From Streptomyces phaeolivaceus (GTDB taxonomy: Bacteria > Actinomycetota > Actinomycetes > Streptomycetales > Streptomycetaceae), in contig NZ_CP045096.1 of assembly GCF_009184865.1 (NCBI RefSeq), forward strand, positions 4,340,001 through 4,404,000: a stretch of 64,000 nucleotides of DNA. Direction: 5' to 3'. Made by a program: the position numbers and the translations under genes. Position 1 is the first letter of the stretch. Every line of letters begins with the position of its first letter. Shown here in pieces: positions 10,668-18,554 of the stretch. A model generated the notes under the pieces. That model made no database searches. It had not been told where the DNA came from and was given only the letters and a program-made list of their open reading frames with translations.

Positions 10668-11426
10668 ATGGGCAGGAGCCGCAGAACACTTCCGGAAGAG
10701 CTTCTGCTGCTGGCGTTGGACCCGGCCACGGGTACCACCGCACAGCCGCAGTCGCTCGACCTTGGTCTGGCCGGAGCGCAGCTAGTGGAGCTGGCGCTGG
10801 CCGGACGGATAGCCCCAGACGGGGATCGTATCGCCGTGGTGTCCCCACGGCCGACTGGAGATCCGACCTTGGACTGCGCGTTGGAGTTGCTGCGAAGGCG
10901 TGGCGCTCCCGTACGGGCGGTCCACTGGATTGGCGGGCCGCGTCTCGGGCTGCGCCAGACCTACCTCTCGCATCTGGAGCGGTGCGGCATGGTGCATGCC
11001 GTGGCGGGCCAGATGTGCGGAGTGCTGCCGACGACTCGCTATCAGGCGAGTCAGACCGAGATCAGCCGGGAGATCCGAACCCGGCTGGACTCCGCGATCC
11101 GCACCGGCGTACCGCCGGACCCGCGGACCGCGGCGCTCGCCGCCCTGGCGCACGCGGTCGGCCTCGGCAAGCACCTGTATCCGGGGAACGAGGGACGCTC
11201 GTCCCGCTCCCGGCTGCGGGACCTGATCCGGCACGACCCCATGGGTGGCCTGGTGGCCCACGCCGTCATGGACGTGCAGAACGGCGTGGCCGCACAGCCA
11301 CGTCGCAGCCCGGCACCGACCGGCCGTCAGGCCGCCCCCGGCGCCAGGCCACCCGCACCGGAACCCGCGCGCGGCGTTCCGATGCAGCCACGCCGCGGCT
11401 CGATGGCCCGCGTAGTGGCGCACTGA
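10668..11426 (+). CDS. GPP34 (GOLPH3/Vps74-like) phosphoprotein
   Basis: The 252-residue protein begins with the family hallmark TLPEELLLLALDPATG and keeps the GPP34 helical fold through about residue 200. A proline/arginine-rich tail follows. Eukaryotic homologues bind phosphatidylinositol-4-phosphate and retain glycosyltransferases; in Streptomyces the function is unknown and several paralogues usually exist. The ATG at 10668 has GGGGAGG five bases upstream. It is followed by a 50-bp palindrome that probably ends transcription. Confidence 0.88.
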   Translation: MGRSRRTLPEELLLLALDPATGTTAQPQSLDLGLAGAQLVELALAGRIAPDGDRIAVVSPRPTGDPTLDCALELLRRRGAPVRAVHWIGGPRLGLRQTYLSHLERCGMVHAVAGQMCGVLPTTRYQASQTEISREIRTRLDSAIRTGVPPDPRTAALAALAHAVGLGKHLYPGNEGRSSRSRLRDLIRHDPMGGLVAHAVMDVQNGVAAQPRRSPAPTGRQAAPGARPPAPEPARGVPMQPRRGSMARVVAH

Positions 11427-11662
11427 GCAACGGCAGCACCGGCACGCGAAGCACTGAAGCACCGAAGCAACGCGCCGACGCATCGCGGTGCGTGTGGGAG
11501 CAGGACCCCGGAGCCGCAGGTCCCCATCCCACCGCACCACGTGCGTCACGCGCACCGCTCGCGCCTCTCGCCCGCGCTGCCCGCTCGCACCGCTCGCGCT
11601 ACTTGCACCGCCGGCGCCGAACCGCCGCAGGGACCCCAGGACCCGGTTCGGGAGCCGCAGGT

Positions 11663-11712
11663 TCGCGCGGGGCGTGTGCGGCCGTACGTACGGCCGCACA
11701 CGCCCCGCGCGA
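11663..11712. terminator. 50-bp perfect palindrome, probable bidirectional terminator
   Basis: Twenty-five bases on each side of the 11687/11688 axis are perfectly complementary, with GTAC at the tip. RNA from either strand would form a very stable, almost loop-less hairpin. It lies 237 bp after the GPP34 stop and 226 bp before the next start, a position typical of a strong factor-independent terminator. Confidence 0.75.
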
Positions 11713-11882
11713 CCGCATGTTCAGATGCCATGGGCACGGCGTCATAAGCACGACGTCATGGTCATGGCCTCGCGGTCACGGCCTCATCGTCACGATGCGC
11801 GCGGCGGAAAAACACCGGCGCAAACGGCGCGTGCACAGCGCATATCCGCTGTTTTCCAGCGGTACTCCGCACCTTGGTGGCA

Positions 11883-11900
11883 ATCTGCTGAACAGCAGAT
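11883..11900. promoter_or_regulatory. Inverted repeat, candidate operator of the XRE gene
   Basis: ATCTGCTG-AA-CAGCAGAT is a perfect 8-2-8 inverted repeat 38 bp upstream of the regulator GTG. Spacing and symmetry suit binding of a dimeric helix-turn-helix protein, possibly the downstream gene product itself. This is inference from position only. Confidence 0.4.
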
Positions 11901-11937
11901 ACGCAAAGTAGAGGCAGCAGCCGGAGGTGCACGTCCC

Positions 11938-12792
11938 GTGGCGTCCAATGTCAATCCCACCGTCAGGCGACGCCGGTTGGGCCAGGAGCTGCGTCGGCTC
12001 CGCGAGCTCAAGGGCATGACCGCCGAGGAGGTCGCCGAGCGGCTGCTGGTCTCCCAGTCGAAGATCAGCCGTCTGGAGAACGGCCGCCGCAGCATCAGCC
12101 AGCGAGACGTCCGTGACCTCTGCGGTGTCTACGAGGTCGAGGACCAGCGCATCGTCGACTCCCTGATGCAGATGGCCAAGGACTCCCGCCAGCAGGGCTG
12201 GTGGCACGCGTTCGGCGACGTCCCGTACAGCGTCTACATCGGCCTGGAGACCGCCGCGGCGAGCCTCAGAGTGTTCGCCCCGCAGGTCGTCCCGGGACTG
12301 CTCCAGACCCGCGCGTACGCCGAGGCCGTCATCACCGGGGCGCTGCCCGAGACCCCCACGCAGGAGATCGAGAAGCGGGTCCAGGTACGGATGCGGCGGC
12401 AGGACCGCGTCACCGAGGACGGCCCGCTGCGCCTGTGGACGGTGCTGGACGAGGCCGCGCTGCGGCGCGTGGTCGGCTCCCGCTCCCTGATGCGCGAGCA
12501 GTTGGAGCATCTCGTCGAAACGTCCCAACTGCCGCACGTCACCCTGCAAGTGCTGCCTTTCGGCGCGGGCGCGCACCCCGGCCTGAACGGGCAGTACTCC
12601 ATTCTGGAGTTTCCCGACACCACGGATTCGAGCGTGGTCTACATCGAGGGCGTCACCAGCGATCTCTATCTGGAGAAGGCCCCCGACGTGCAGAACTACA
12701 GCGTGATGTACGAGCACCTGCGGGCCCAGGCCCTGAGCACCGATCAGACCCGCCAGTTCATCGCGGACATCGCGAAGGACTACGCCCGCTGA
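11938..12792 (+). CDS. XRE-family regulator with DUF5753 domain
   Basis: The 284-residue protein has an N-terminal XRE helix-turn-helix (about 15-70; MTAEEVAERLLVSQSKISRL) and a C-terminal DUF5753 domain (about 95-275; VPGLLQTRAYAEAV and QLPHVTLQVLPFGAGAHPG are typical). GTG at 11938 has GGAGG 10 bp upstream. A longer open frame to 11488 crosses the palindrome and is rejected. Members are nearly always followed by a small DUF397 protein, as here, and such pairs can behave as regulator/antagonist modules affecting Streptomyces development. The third usual partner, a HATPase_c protein, is absent at this locus. Confidence 0.9.
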   Translation: MASNVNPTVRRRRLGQELRRLRELKGMTAEEVAERLLVSQSKISRLENGRRSISQRDVRDLCGVYEVEDQRIVDSLMQMAKDSRQQGWWHAFGDVPYSVYIGLETAAASLRVFAPQVVPGLLQTRAYAEAVITGALPETPTQEIEKRVQVRMRRQDRVTEDGPLRLWTVLDEAALRRVVGSRSLMREQLEHLVETSQLPHVTLQVLPFGAGAHPGLNGQYSILEFPDTTDSSVVYIEGVTSDLYLEKAPDVQNYSVMYEHLRAQALSTDQTRQFIADIAKDYAR

Positions 12793-13030
12793 GCAATCGC
12801 GTGGCGTCCGAGCCTGGAGGGGCGGGAATGTACACCATCCACGGCTCCCACGTGATGGCTCCTCGAATATGCCACCCGCACGGGTGAATAGTCGCTTCGA
12901 CTGCTCATCGCGACGAGTAGCGTCGATCACGCCAGGGCGCAACAGCCTTGGCGAAAACTGAACCATGGATTCCAGCCGGAGTTCAGGGTTCGCTGACAGC
13001 AGTTCAGCGACGAACCGCACCGGAGCAGAA

Positions 13031-13222
13031 ATGGCAATTCAGCAAGGCGTCACGGACGAGTGGATCAAGTCCTCGTACTCCATCGGAAACGGTGAGTGTG
13101 TCGAGGTCAGGTCGCCCGCCCCCGCCTCCCTCGGCGTCCGCGACTCCAAGGTCCACGACGGGCCTTCCCTGTCCTTCCCGACCGACGCGTGGAATGCCTT
13201 CGTGGCGTCGATCAAGCCGTAA
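13031..13222 (+). CDS. DUF397 protein (partner of XRE regulator)
   Basis: The 63-residue protein has the DUF397 signature: W-I-K-S-S-Y-S, then GECVEV, a central VRDSK and a C-terminal hydrophobic F..DAWNAFV. The start MAIQQG matches the usual DUF397 start and has GGAG five bases upstream. The ATG at 12965 would add 22 unrelated residues. DUF397 proteins are thought to pair with the XRE/DUF5753 protein encoded upstream. The intact WxxSSYS and CVEV motifs suggest a functional copy. Confidence 0.88.
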   Translation: MAIQQGVTDEWIKSSYSIGNGECVEVRSPAPASLGVRDSKVHDGPSLSFPTDAWNAFVASIKP

Positions 13223-13353
13223 ATCCGCGACGACAAGCGCACAAGCATCACCGACAGAGCCCTCTCGACTGGCCCGCCGTCCCGGCCGAGGGGGCTCGGC
13301 TTGTGCCCCCGCCCGGCACCAGCCCCGACTCGCCACCGCAACCCCCGCCCCCG

Positions 13354-14217
13354 TCAGCGCAGTTCGCTCACATGGCGGTCCGTGCCCGGGACCGTCGGGA
13401 CGAAGGGGGCCAGCAACTCGACCCGGCCGTGGCCGGCTTCGGAGACCGCTTCCGGCAGGCCGGCGAAGTGGGACTCCCAGCAGTCGCGGGGATCGGCCTC
13501 CAGGAACCACAGGAGGGTGAGGCGGGTGTCCACGCCCTCGACCTGCTTGACGTACGACATCCGGTCGAGGGGAAGCGGGGTCGGCCGGAAGACGGTGACC
13601 ATCGCGGACGGTGACCCGGCGAGGCGCTTGGGCAGATGGCGGGCCCGCAGCCACTCCAGCAACTCGGCGCGCTCGCCCGGCCCTTCGGCGTCGATCACCT
13701 GGAGCACGAGGCCCGCGTACGGGTGGTCCAGGGCGTGGAAGTCCCGGGGGCCGGCGGCGCCGTCGCGGTAGACGGTGGCCTCGTGGTCCTGGAAGGCCGT
13801 GAAGACATGCGTACGGTCCTGGTAGACCCGAGCGTCGCGATTCAGCCGCTTGTTGATGGCGACGGTCCAGCGCATGTGCTCGTCGTAGCGGCCGTCGGTG
13901 ATCCAGTACGTGGAGAGATAGCAGCCCGCGGTCACCGGCTGGACCATCGCCGACTTCTCGGGCGTACGCAGGAGTTGGAGATCGCGGGTGGCGACCCAGC
14001 GGCGGCCCGCGAACATCCAGGGCATGGCCATCGCGCCCGCGTAGTAGTGGTCGTCCTCGTACCACCGGTTGTACGCGTACTCATGGCCCGGGTGCGGCTC
14101 GACCATGGTGATCAGGGCATGGCCGGGGCGGACGCCGTACGGGCCGACGGCGGCCAGTTCGGCGTACGTGGCGCTGCGGGTGTCCTCGCCCGTGCGGTCG
14201 TGCTCGCGCTCGGTCAT
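13354..14217 (-). CDS. Conserved protein with dimeric alpha/beta-barrel-like features
   Basis: The 287-residue protein is not a named family to me. Its N-terminal half (HALITMVEPHPGHEYAYNRWY, then EDDHYYAG) looks like EthD-type dimeric alpha/beta barrels: a beta strand, then an E..YN.WY helix and a conserved DDH. It diverges from the SDR gene at 14298, and both start beside the same 17-bp palindrome. That suggests a role in the same catabolic regulon, perhaps as a small oxygenase-like or carrier enzyme. Strong ribosome-binding site GGAAGGGGA before ATG 14217. Confidence 0.6.
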   Translation of the reverse strand: MTEREHDRTGEDTRSATYAELAAVGPYGVRPGHALITMVEPHPGHEYAYNRWYEDDHYYAGAMAMPWMFAGRRWVATRDLQLLRTPEKSAMVQPVTAGCYLSTYWITDGRYDEHMRWTVAINKRLNRDARVYQDRTHVFTAFQDHEATVYRDGAAGPRDFHALDHPYAGLVLQVIDAEGPGERAELLEWLRARHLPKRLAGSPSAMVTVFRPTPLPLDRMSYVKQVEGVDTRLTLLWFLEADPRDCWESHFAGLPEAVSEAGHGRVELLAPFVPTVPGTDRHVSELR

Positions 14218-14253
14218 GTGCGTCCCCTTCCGTCCACCTGCGGTCGCCCATAC

Positions 14254-14270
14254 TCTGACGCTCCGTCAGA
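14254..14270. promoter_or_regulatory. 17-bp palindromic operator, site 1
   Basis: TCTGACG-CTC-CGTCAGA is perfect over 7-bp arms. It lies between the divergent starts at 14217 and 14298 and belongs to the eight-member site family described in the findings. Confidence 0.75.
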
Positions 14271-14297
14271 TAATGCGCCAGAGCCGGGAGGTTTCCG

Positions 14298-15104
14298 ATG
14301 TCTCCGATGTCTCCGATGTCACTGCTCGCGGGGAAGACCGTGGTCGTCTCGGGAGTCGGGGCCGGACTCGGCCAGCGGGTCGCCGCGGCCGTCGTCCGGG
14401 ACGGCGGGAACGCCGTGCTGGGGGCGCGTACGGAGGCGAATCTCGCCAAGGCCGCGGCGGACGTGGACCCGGACGGCGCGCACACGGCGTACCGGGCGAC
14501 CGACATCACCGACGAGGCGCAGTGCACGGCGCTCGCGGCGCTCGCGCGGGAGCGGTTCGGGGGCGTGCACGCGGTGGTGCATGTCGCCGCCTGGGACAGC
14601 TACTTCGGGGGCCTGGAGGACGCCGACTTCACCACCTGGCAGGCGGTCCTCGATGTGAATCTCCTGGGCACCCTGCGGATGACCCGGGCCTGTCTGCCCG
14701 GCCTGAAGGCATCCGGCGGCGGCTCGGTCGTCATCATCGGCACCCAGTCGGCGGTCGCCGCGCCCTCCCGGGTGAAGCAGGCGGCGTACGCGGCGTCCAA
14801 GGGCGCGCTGACGAGCGCGATGTACTCGCTGGCCCGGGAGCTGGGGCCGCACCGGATCCGGGTCAACACCGTGCTGCCGGGCTGGATGTGGGGGCCGCCC
14901 GTGGAGGCGTACGTACGGTTCACGGCGCACGGTGAGGGCGTGCCCGAGGCGGAGGTGCTGGCGCGGCTCACCGAGCGGATGGCGCTGCCGGAGCTGGCCA
15001 CGGACGGGGACGTGGCGGACGCGGCGGTCTTCCTGGCCTCCGACCGCGCACGGGCGATCACCGGCCAGTCGCTGCTCGTCAACGCCGGGGAACTGATGCG
15101 CTGA
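14298..15104 (+). CDS. SDR-family oxidoreductase
   Basis: The 268-residue short-chain dehydrogenase has the nucleotide-binding glycine motif GVGAGLG (about 20), a catalytic Ser in IGTQSAV, YxxxK as YAASK, and the C-terminal strand GQSLLVNAGEL. Members of this type oxidise hydroxyacyl, steroid-like or small alcohol substrates with NAD(P). Three in-frame ATGs are created by a 9-bp repeat (14298, 14307, 14316). The first has GGGAGG seven bases upstream. It is preceded by operator site 1, and divergent transcription with the 13354 gene suggests co-regulation. Confidence 0.88.
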   Translation: MSPMSPMSLLAGKTVVVSGVGAGLGQRVAAAVVRDGGNAVLGARTEANLAKAAADVDPDGAHTAYRATDITDEAQCTALAALARERFGGVHAVVHVAAWDSYFGGLEDADFTTWQAVLDVNLLGTLRMTRACLPGLKASGGGSVVIIGTQSAVAAPSRVKQAAYAASKGALTSAMYSLARELGPHRIRVNTVLPGWMWGPPVEAYVRFTAHGEGVPEAEVLARLTERMALPELATDGDVADAAVFLASDRARAITGQSLLVNAGELMR

Positions 15105-15313
15105 CCTGCCCTCACCGAGGTCCCACGGGGCGGCGAGGGTGATCCTTTCCAGCCACTCACTGTTCATATACATAAACTGAGGTCATCGCTCGGAACTTCT
15201 TTGCCTCCTCTTGACCTTCCGCTTCCTTGCCGTGGGCATGCCACCGAATCCAGAGTTCACATGCCTGACCGTGCACATGACCGACTCTGGCGGCGGACCC
15301 TGGAAGGGGGCCC

Positions 15314-16918
15314 ATGAACAGTCTCGACTGGGCCGTGCTCATCGGCTACTTCGGTGTGATGGTCGCCATCGGCGTCTGGTCGCACAAGCGCGTGGACAAC
15401 GTCAGCGACTTCTTCACCGCCGGCGGCAAGATGCCCTGGTGGCTCTCCGGAATCTCGCACCACATGTCGGGCTACAGCGCGGTGATGTTCACCGGCTACG
15501 CCGGCATCGCGTACACCTACGGCGTCACCTCCTTCGTGACCTGGTCGTTCCCGATCGCCCTCGGTATCGCCATCGGCTCCAAGCTGTTCGCGCCGCGTAT
15601 CAACCGGCTGCGCTCGCGACTGCATGTGGCGTCCCCGCTCGAATATCTGAAGAACCGTTACAACCTGGGCACCCAGCAGGCGTTGGCCTGGTCGGGCATG
15701 CTGCTGAAGATCGTGGACGTCGGCGCGAAGTGGGCCGCGATCGCGACCCTGCTGTCGGTCTTCACGGGCGTGTCCCTGAACCAGGGCATCCTGATCACCG
15801 GCACGATCACGGCCGTCTACTGCACGATCGGCGGCCTCTGGGCGGACGCGCTCACGGAGTTGGGCCAGTTCGTCATCCAACTCCTCGCGGGCATCGCGAT
15901 GTTCATTGCCGTCGTCGCCAAACTCGGTGACTACGGAGGCTTCTTCGGCGTCTGGGACCACCCGAAGCTGCAGGGTCACGCCGAACCGCTCGTCGGCCCC
16001 TACGGCACGATCTTCCTGCTCGCCTTCCTCTTCATCAAACTCTTCGAGTACAACGGCGGCATGCTCAACCAGGCCCAGCGCTACATGGCCACGGCCACCC
16101 CGTACGAGGCCGAGCGCTCCGCCCGGCTGTCGGCGGCCCTGTGGCTGGTCTGGCCGCTGGTGCTGTTCTTCCCGATGTGGATGTCGCCGCTGCTGGTGAC
16201 CTCGGAGAAGGGCGACGGCTCCGACTCGTACGCCCTGATGACCGAACAGCTGCTGCCGCACGGCCTGTTGGGCCTCGTCATCGTCGGGTTCTTCTCCCAC
16301 ACGATGGCCATGTGCTCCTCCGACGCCAACGCCATCGCGGCCGTCTTCACCCGGGACTGCGCGCCTGTGATCTGGCGCCGGGCACGGACGTGGAGCGAGG
16401 GACAGGGGCTGCGGGTCGCCCGGATCACCACGGTCGTCTTCCTCGGTCTGTCGATGGCGGCGGCCACGCAGGTGAACTCGCCCGCCTTCAAGGACATCAT
16501 CACCGTCGTCATCAAGTGGGTCGCCGGACTGATGGGCCCGATGGCCATCCCGATGATGCTCGGTCTGCTGCGGCCGTTCCGCCGCTCCGGTCCGACGGCG
16601 GCGCTCACCAGCTGGGCGTGCGGGCTGTTCGCCTTCTGGCTGGTGAACTACCCGATCGACTGGAGCCTGGAGGACGGGGTGCCGCTCCAGTACCAGGTGT
16701 CCATCCCGCTGGCGGTCTCGCTGGTCCTCTACATCGTCATCGGCTTCATCAAGCCCGAGGACACCCCCGAGCGGCTCGCCATCATCGAGATCATCAACTC
16801 GGACGGCGACGGGGACGGCAAGGGCGGTGCGGGGGCCGCGGCGGCGGTACCGGCCCAGGAGAACCAAGGGAACCACGGGAACCACGGGAAGGGCGCGGCC
16901 AGGCCCAGCGGGGTCTGA
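15314..16918 (+). CDS. Sodium:solute symporter (SSS family)
   Basis: The 534-residue protein has 13 predicted membrane segments and SSS-family features: the N-terminal DFFTAGG motif after helix 1, and the later NQAQRYMATATPYEAE loop. It would import an organic solute by sodium coupling; the substrate cannot be read from sequence. The C-terminus ends in a low-complexity NHGNHGK tail made by 9-bp repeats (AACCACGGG). GGAAGGGGG precedes the ATG. The upstream 200 bp include an AT-rich patch (about 15162-15180) that may be a regulatory site. Confidence 0.88.
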   Translation: MNSLDWAVLIGYFGVMVAIGVWSHKRVDNVSDFFTAGGKMPWWLSGISHHMSGYSAVMFTGYAGIAYTYGVTSFVTWSFPIALGIAIGSKLFAPRINRLRSRLHVASPLEYLKNRYNLGTQQALAWSGMLLKIVDVGAKWAAIATLLSVFTGVSLNQGILITGTITAVYCTIGGLWADALTELGQFVIQLLAGIAMFIAVVAKLGDYGGFFGVWDHPKLQGHAEPLVGPYGTIFLLAFLFIKLFEYNGGMLNQAQRYMATATPYEAERSARLSAALWLVWPLVLFFPMWMSPLLVTSEKGDGSDSYALMTEQLLPHGLLGLVIVGFFSHTMAMCSSDANAIAAVFTRDCAPVIWRRARTWSEGQGLRVARITTVVFLGLSMAAATQVNSPAFKDIITVVIKWVAGLMGPMAIPMMLGLLRPFRRSGPTAALTSWACGLFAFWLVNYPIDWSLEDGVPLQYQVSIPLAVSLVLYIVIGFIKPEDTPERLAIIEIINSDGDGDGKGGAGAAAAVPAQENQGNHGNHGKGAARPSGV

Positions 16919-16922
16919 GGGG

Positions 16923-16962
16923 GTGAGGGCCGCTTCCGGGAGTGAACCGGGGCGGCCCTCAC
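16923..16962 (+). terminator. Hairpin terminator after the symporter
   Basis: GTGAGGGCCGC and GCGGCCCTCAC form an 11-bp perfect stem around an 18-nt loop that can itself pair (CCGG/CCGG). It starts 5 bp after the symporter stop. Confidence 0.7.
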
Positions 16963-16997
16963 GGCTGTTGGCTGTTGGGCGGGGAGCGGGTCGGTGG

Positions 16998-17440
16998 TCA
17001 GCGGGCGAGCAGGGCGCGGAGGGCCTCGGTGACGGCGGTGGGGGCCTCCTCCGCCATGAAGTGGCCGTAGGGGACCGTGGAGTGGTGCGGCTCGGGGGCC
17101 CGGGCGCGCCAGACGGCGGTGGCGTCGTAGCCGACAGCGGCGCCCCAGTCCTGCTGGAGGACGGTGACGGGCATGGTCAGCCGGTTGCCCGCGGCGCGGT
17201 CGTCCCGGTCGTGGCGGACGTCGACACCGGCGGAGGCGCGGTAGTCGGCGACGATCGAGGGGACGGCCTCGCGGGAGGCCCGGAGGTAGGCGGCGCGGAT
17301 GTCGTCCGGGAGCGCCTCGGGGTCCCGGGTCCAGGCGTCGAGGAGCCGAAGAAGGCGTCCGGGGCGGCGCCGATCAACTGCTCGGTCAGGCCGGGCGGTT
17401 GGGCCATGAGGTAGAGGTGGAAGCCGACGGCCGCGGCCGT
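16998..17440 (-). pseudogene. Broken alpha/beta hydrolase
   Basis: The C-terminal half of an alpha/beta hydrolase of the haloalkane-dehalogenase-like group is readable on the complement strand: the last residues contain the HSTVPYGHFMAEEAP histidine region and end at 16998. The frame changes near 17340: DAFFGS is in one frame and LDAWTRDPEAL continues in another. The join is best explained by loss of 4 bp in a TTCC repeat. Upstream of about 17440 the nucleophile elbow and N-terminal half are missing. Confidence 0.75.
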
Positions 17441-17448
17441 GCCGTGCA

Positions 17449-17785
17449 CGCCGACGAACCCTGGGCTCGGGCCGAGCGCTCGCGGCTCACCGAGCTCCGG
17501 CTGCACGCCGTGGAGCGCCGCGCCGAGGCCCGTATCGCGCTCGGCCCGGCCGCCGAAGCCGTACCGGATCTGGCCTCCCCGCCCCGCGACCTCCTCTTCG
17601 AGGCGCTCTGGTCCCTGGTGGCCAGGGCGGCGATCCAGGTCGGCGACCGTACGGCGATGCGGCGCGCCCACACCCAGCTGGAGCCGGCCACCGCCGAACT
17701 GGCCGGAGCGGGCAGCGGTCTGCTCACCCTGGGCCCGGTGTCGGAACGACTGGACGCACTGGCCACGGCCTTGACCCCGGGCTGA
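17449..17785 (+). pseudogene. Remnant of a BTAD (SARP-like) regulator
   Basis: About 112 residues on the plus strand begin with a BTAD-type segment (LHAVERRAEARIALGPAAEAV) joined to the C-terminal segment seen in BTAD-domain regulators (LWSLVARAAIQVGDR ... GSGLLTLGPVSERL). The DNA-binding domain and the middle of the BTAD are absent. The fragment abuts the broken hydrolase with no spacer. Confidence 0.6.
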
Positions 17786-17807
17786 AGCGGCTGGACGGGC
17801 ACTGTCG

Positions 17808-17927
17808 GTGGGCGGCGCGGCCCGCCGCGACCGTGCCGCCGCCGCGCTCGGCCTCGGCCTCGGCAAGGACCACACCCTCGCCTTCACACCGGAGAACGAG
17901 CCCTACGACCCGCTGTTCGGGACCTGA
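17808..17927 (+). pseudogene. Unidentified C-terminal gene remnant
   Basis: A 39-codon stretch with good Streptomyces codon bias ends at TGA 17925-17927 (final residues [14 protein letters not shown]). No start or ribosome-binding site is visible, and the end overlaps the convergent kinase gene by 25 bp. Family not recognised. Confidence 0.3.
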
Positions 17928-18493
17928 GCGGTGGCGGCGGACGGCATCGGCCTGCCGACCCGGGCGGCGATGGCGCGAGCGCAGGTCAGGGACTCGGTGT
18001 GGGTGGTGTCCACTTCCAGGTCGTAGTGGACGCCCTCGTGGACGAGGTCCGCCTGGGCGGCGGCCATGCCCGGGACCCGGTCACCGCGGGCGATCTCCCG
18101 GCCGGCGGCGACGGCACTGTCGCAACGGACACCGACCCAGAGCACGTCCACACCGTCGAGGAGCCTCTCCCAGCGCCGCTGGGACGCGGCCCCGCCGAGG
18201 AAGAGGTCGTCGATGACGATACGGGCGCCCGCCCGCGCCATCGCCACGACGCCCTGGGCCCAGGCCTGTTCCAGAGCACGGAAGTCCGCCCCGATGGTGA
18301 CCTCACCGTCGGCGGAGATCCCGATACCCCCGTCACCGCCGTCCGCCGTCCGCATCCGCGCGGGCATCGCCTCGATCAGGGAATCGGCCCCGAACGCCAG
18401 CCACTGCTCCGGCAGTTCGGCCTGCAGACACCGCACGATCCCGGACTTGCCCGCACTGGAACCGCCATTGAGAATGATCATCCGAGTCGCCAC
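17903..18493 (-). CDS. Chloramphenicol-phosphotransferase-like kinase
   Basis: The 196-residue protein fits the CPT family (PF07931). The Walker A loop GGSSAGKS is near the N-terminus, and [18 protein letters not shown] matches the family start of the substrate lid. [12 protein letters not shown] carries the catalytic-region Asp pair. CPT phosphorylates the primary hydroxyl of chloramphenicol, but most homologues are uncharacterised small-molecule or RNA-repair kinases. GTG at 18493 gives the conventional N-terminus. An upstream start at 18520 is possible. Confidence 0.75.
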   Translation of the reverse strand: MATRMIILNGGSSAGKSGIVRCLQAELPEQWLAFGADSLIEAMPARMRTADGGDGGIGISADGEVTIGADFRALEQAWAQGVVAMARAGARIVIDDLFLGGAASQRRWERLLDGVDVLWVGVRCDSAVAAGREIARGDRVPGMAAAQADLVHEGVHYDLEVDTTHTESLTCARAIAARVGRPMPSAATAQVPNSGS

Positions 18494-18554
18494 CGCGCCA
18501 CGGTAGAACACTCCGCACACGACACGAAACGCATTTCTCCGGCTTCGGGCGCCT

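Larger units (their letters stand above)
11427..11937. other. Intergenic region with palindrome and candidate operator
   Basis: This 511-bp stretch between the GPP34 gene and the XRE regulator contains no convincing gene. It holds the perfect palindrome at 11663-11712, a run of CGTCATG/CGTCACG-like short repeats at about 11745-11800, an A-rich segment and the 18-bp inverted repeat at 11883-11900 close to the regulator start. Confidence 0.7.

Noticed and set aside
10522..10785. Small protein with CPVCGLNH start before the GPP34 gene
   Set aside because: The apparent zinc-finger start has no ribosome-binding site, and the frame runs into the GPP34 gene in a different frame. Coincidental.
14254..14270. 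Interpretation of the 17-bp palindrome as a KstR or KstR2 box
   Set aside because: As I know them, the KstR (AAC-n4-GTT type) and KstR2 (AAGCAAG-n2-CTTGCTT type) motifs do not match CTGACG-n3-CGTCAG, so a different TetR-type regulator is more likely.
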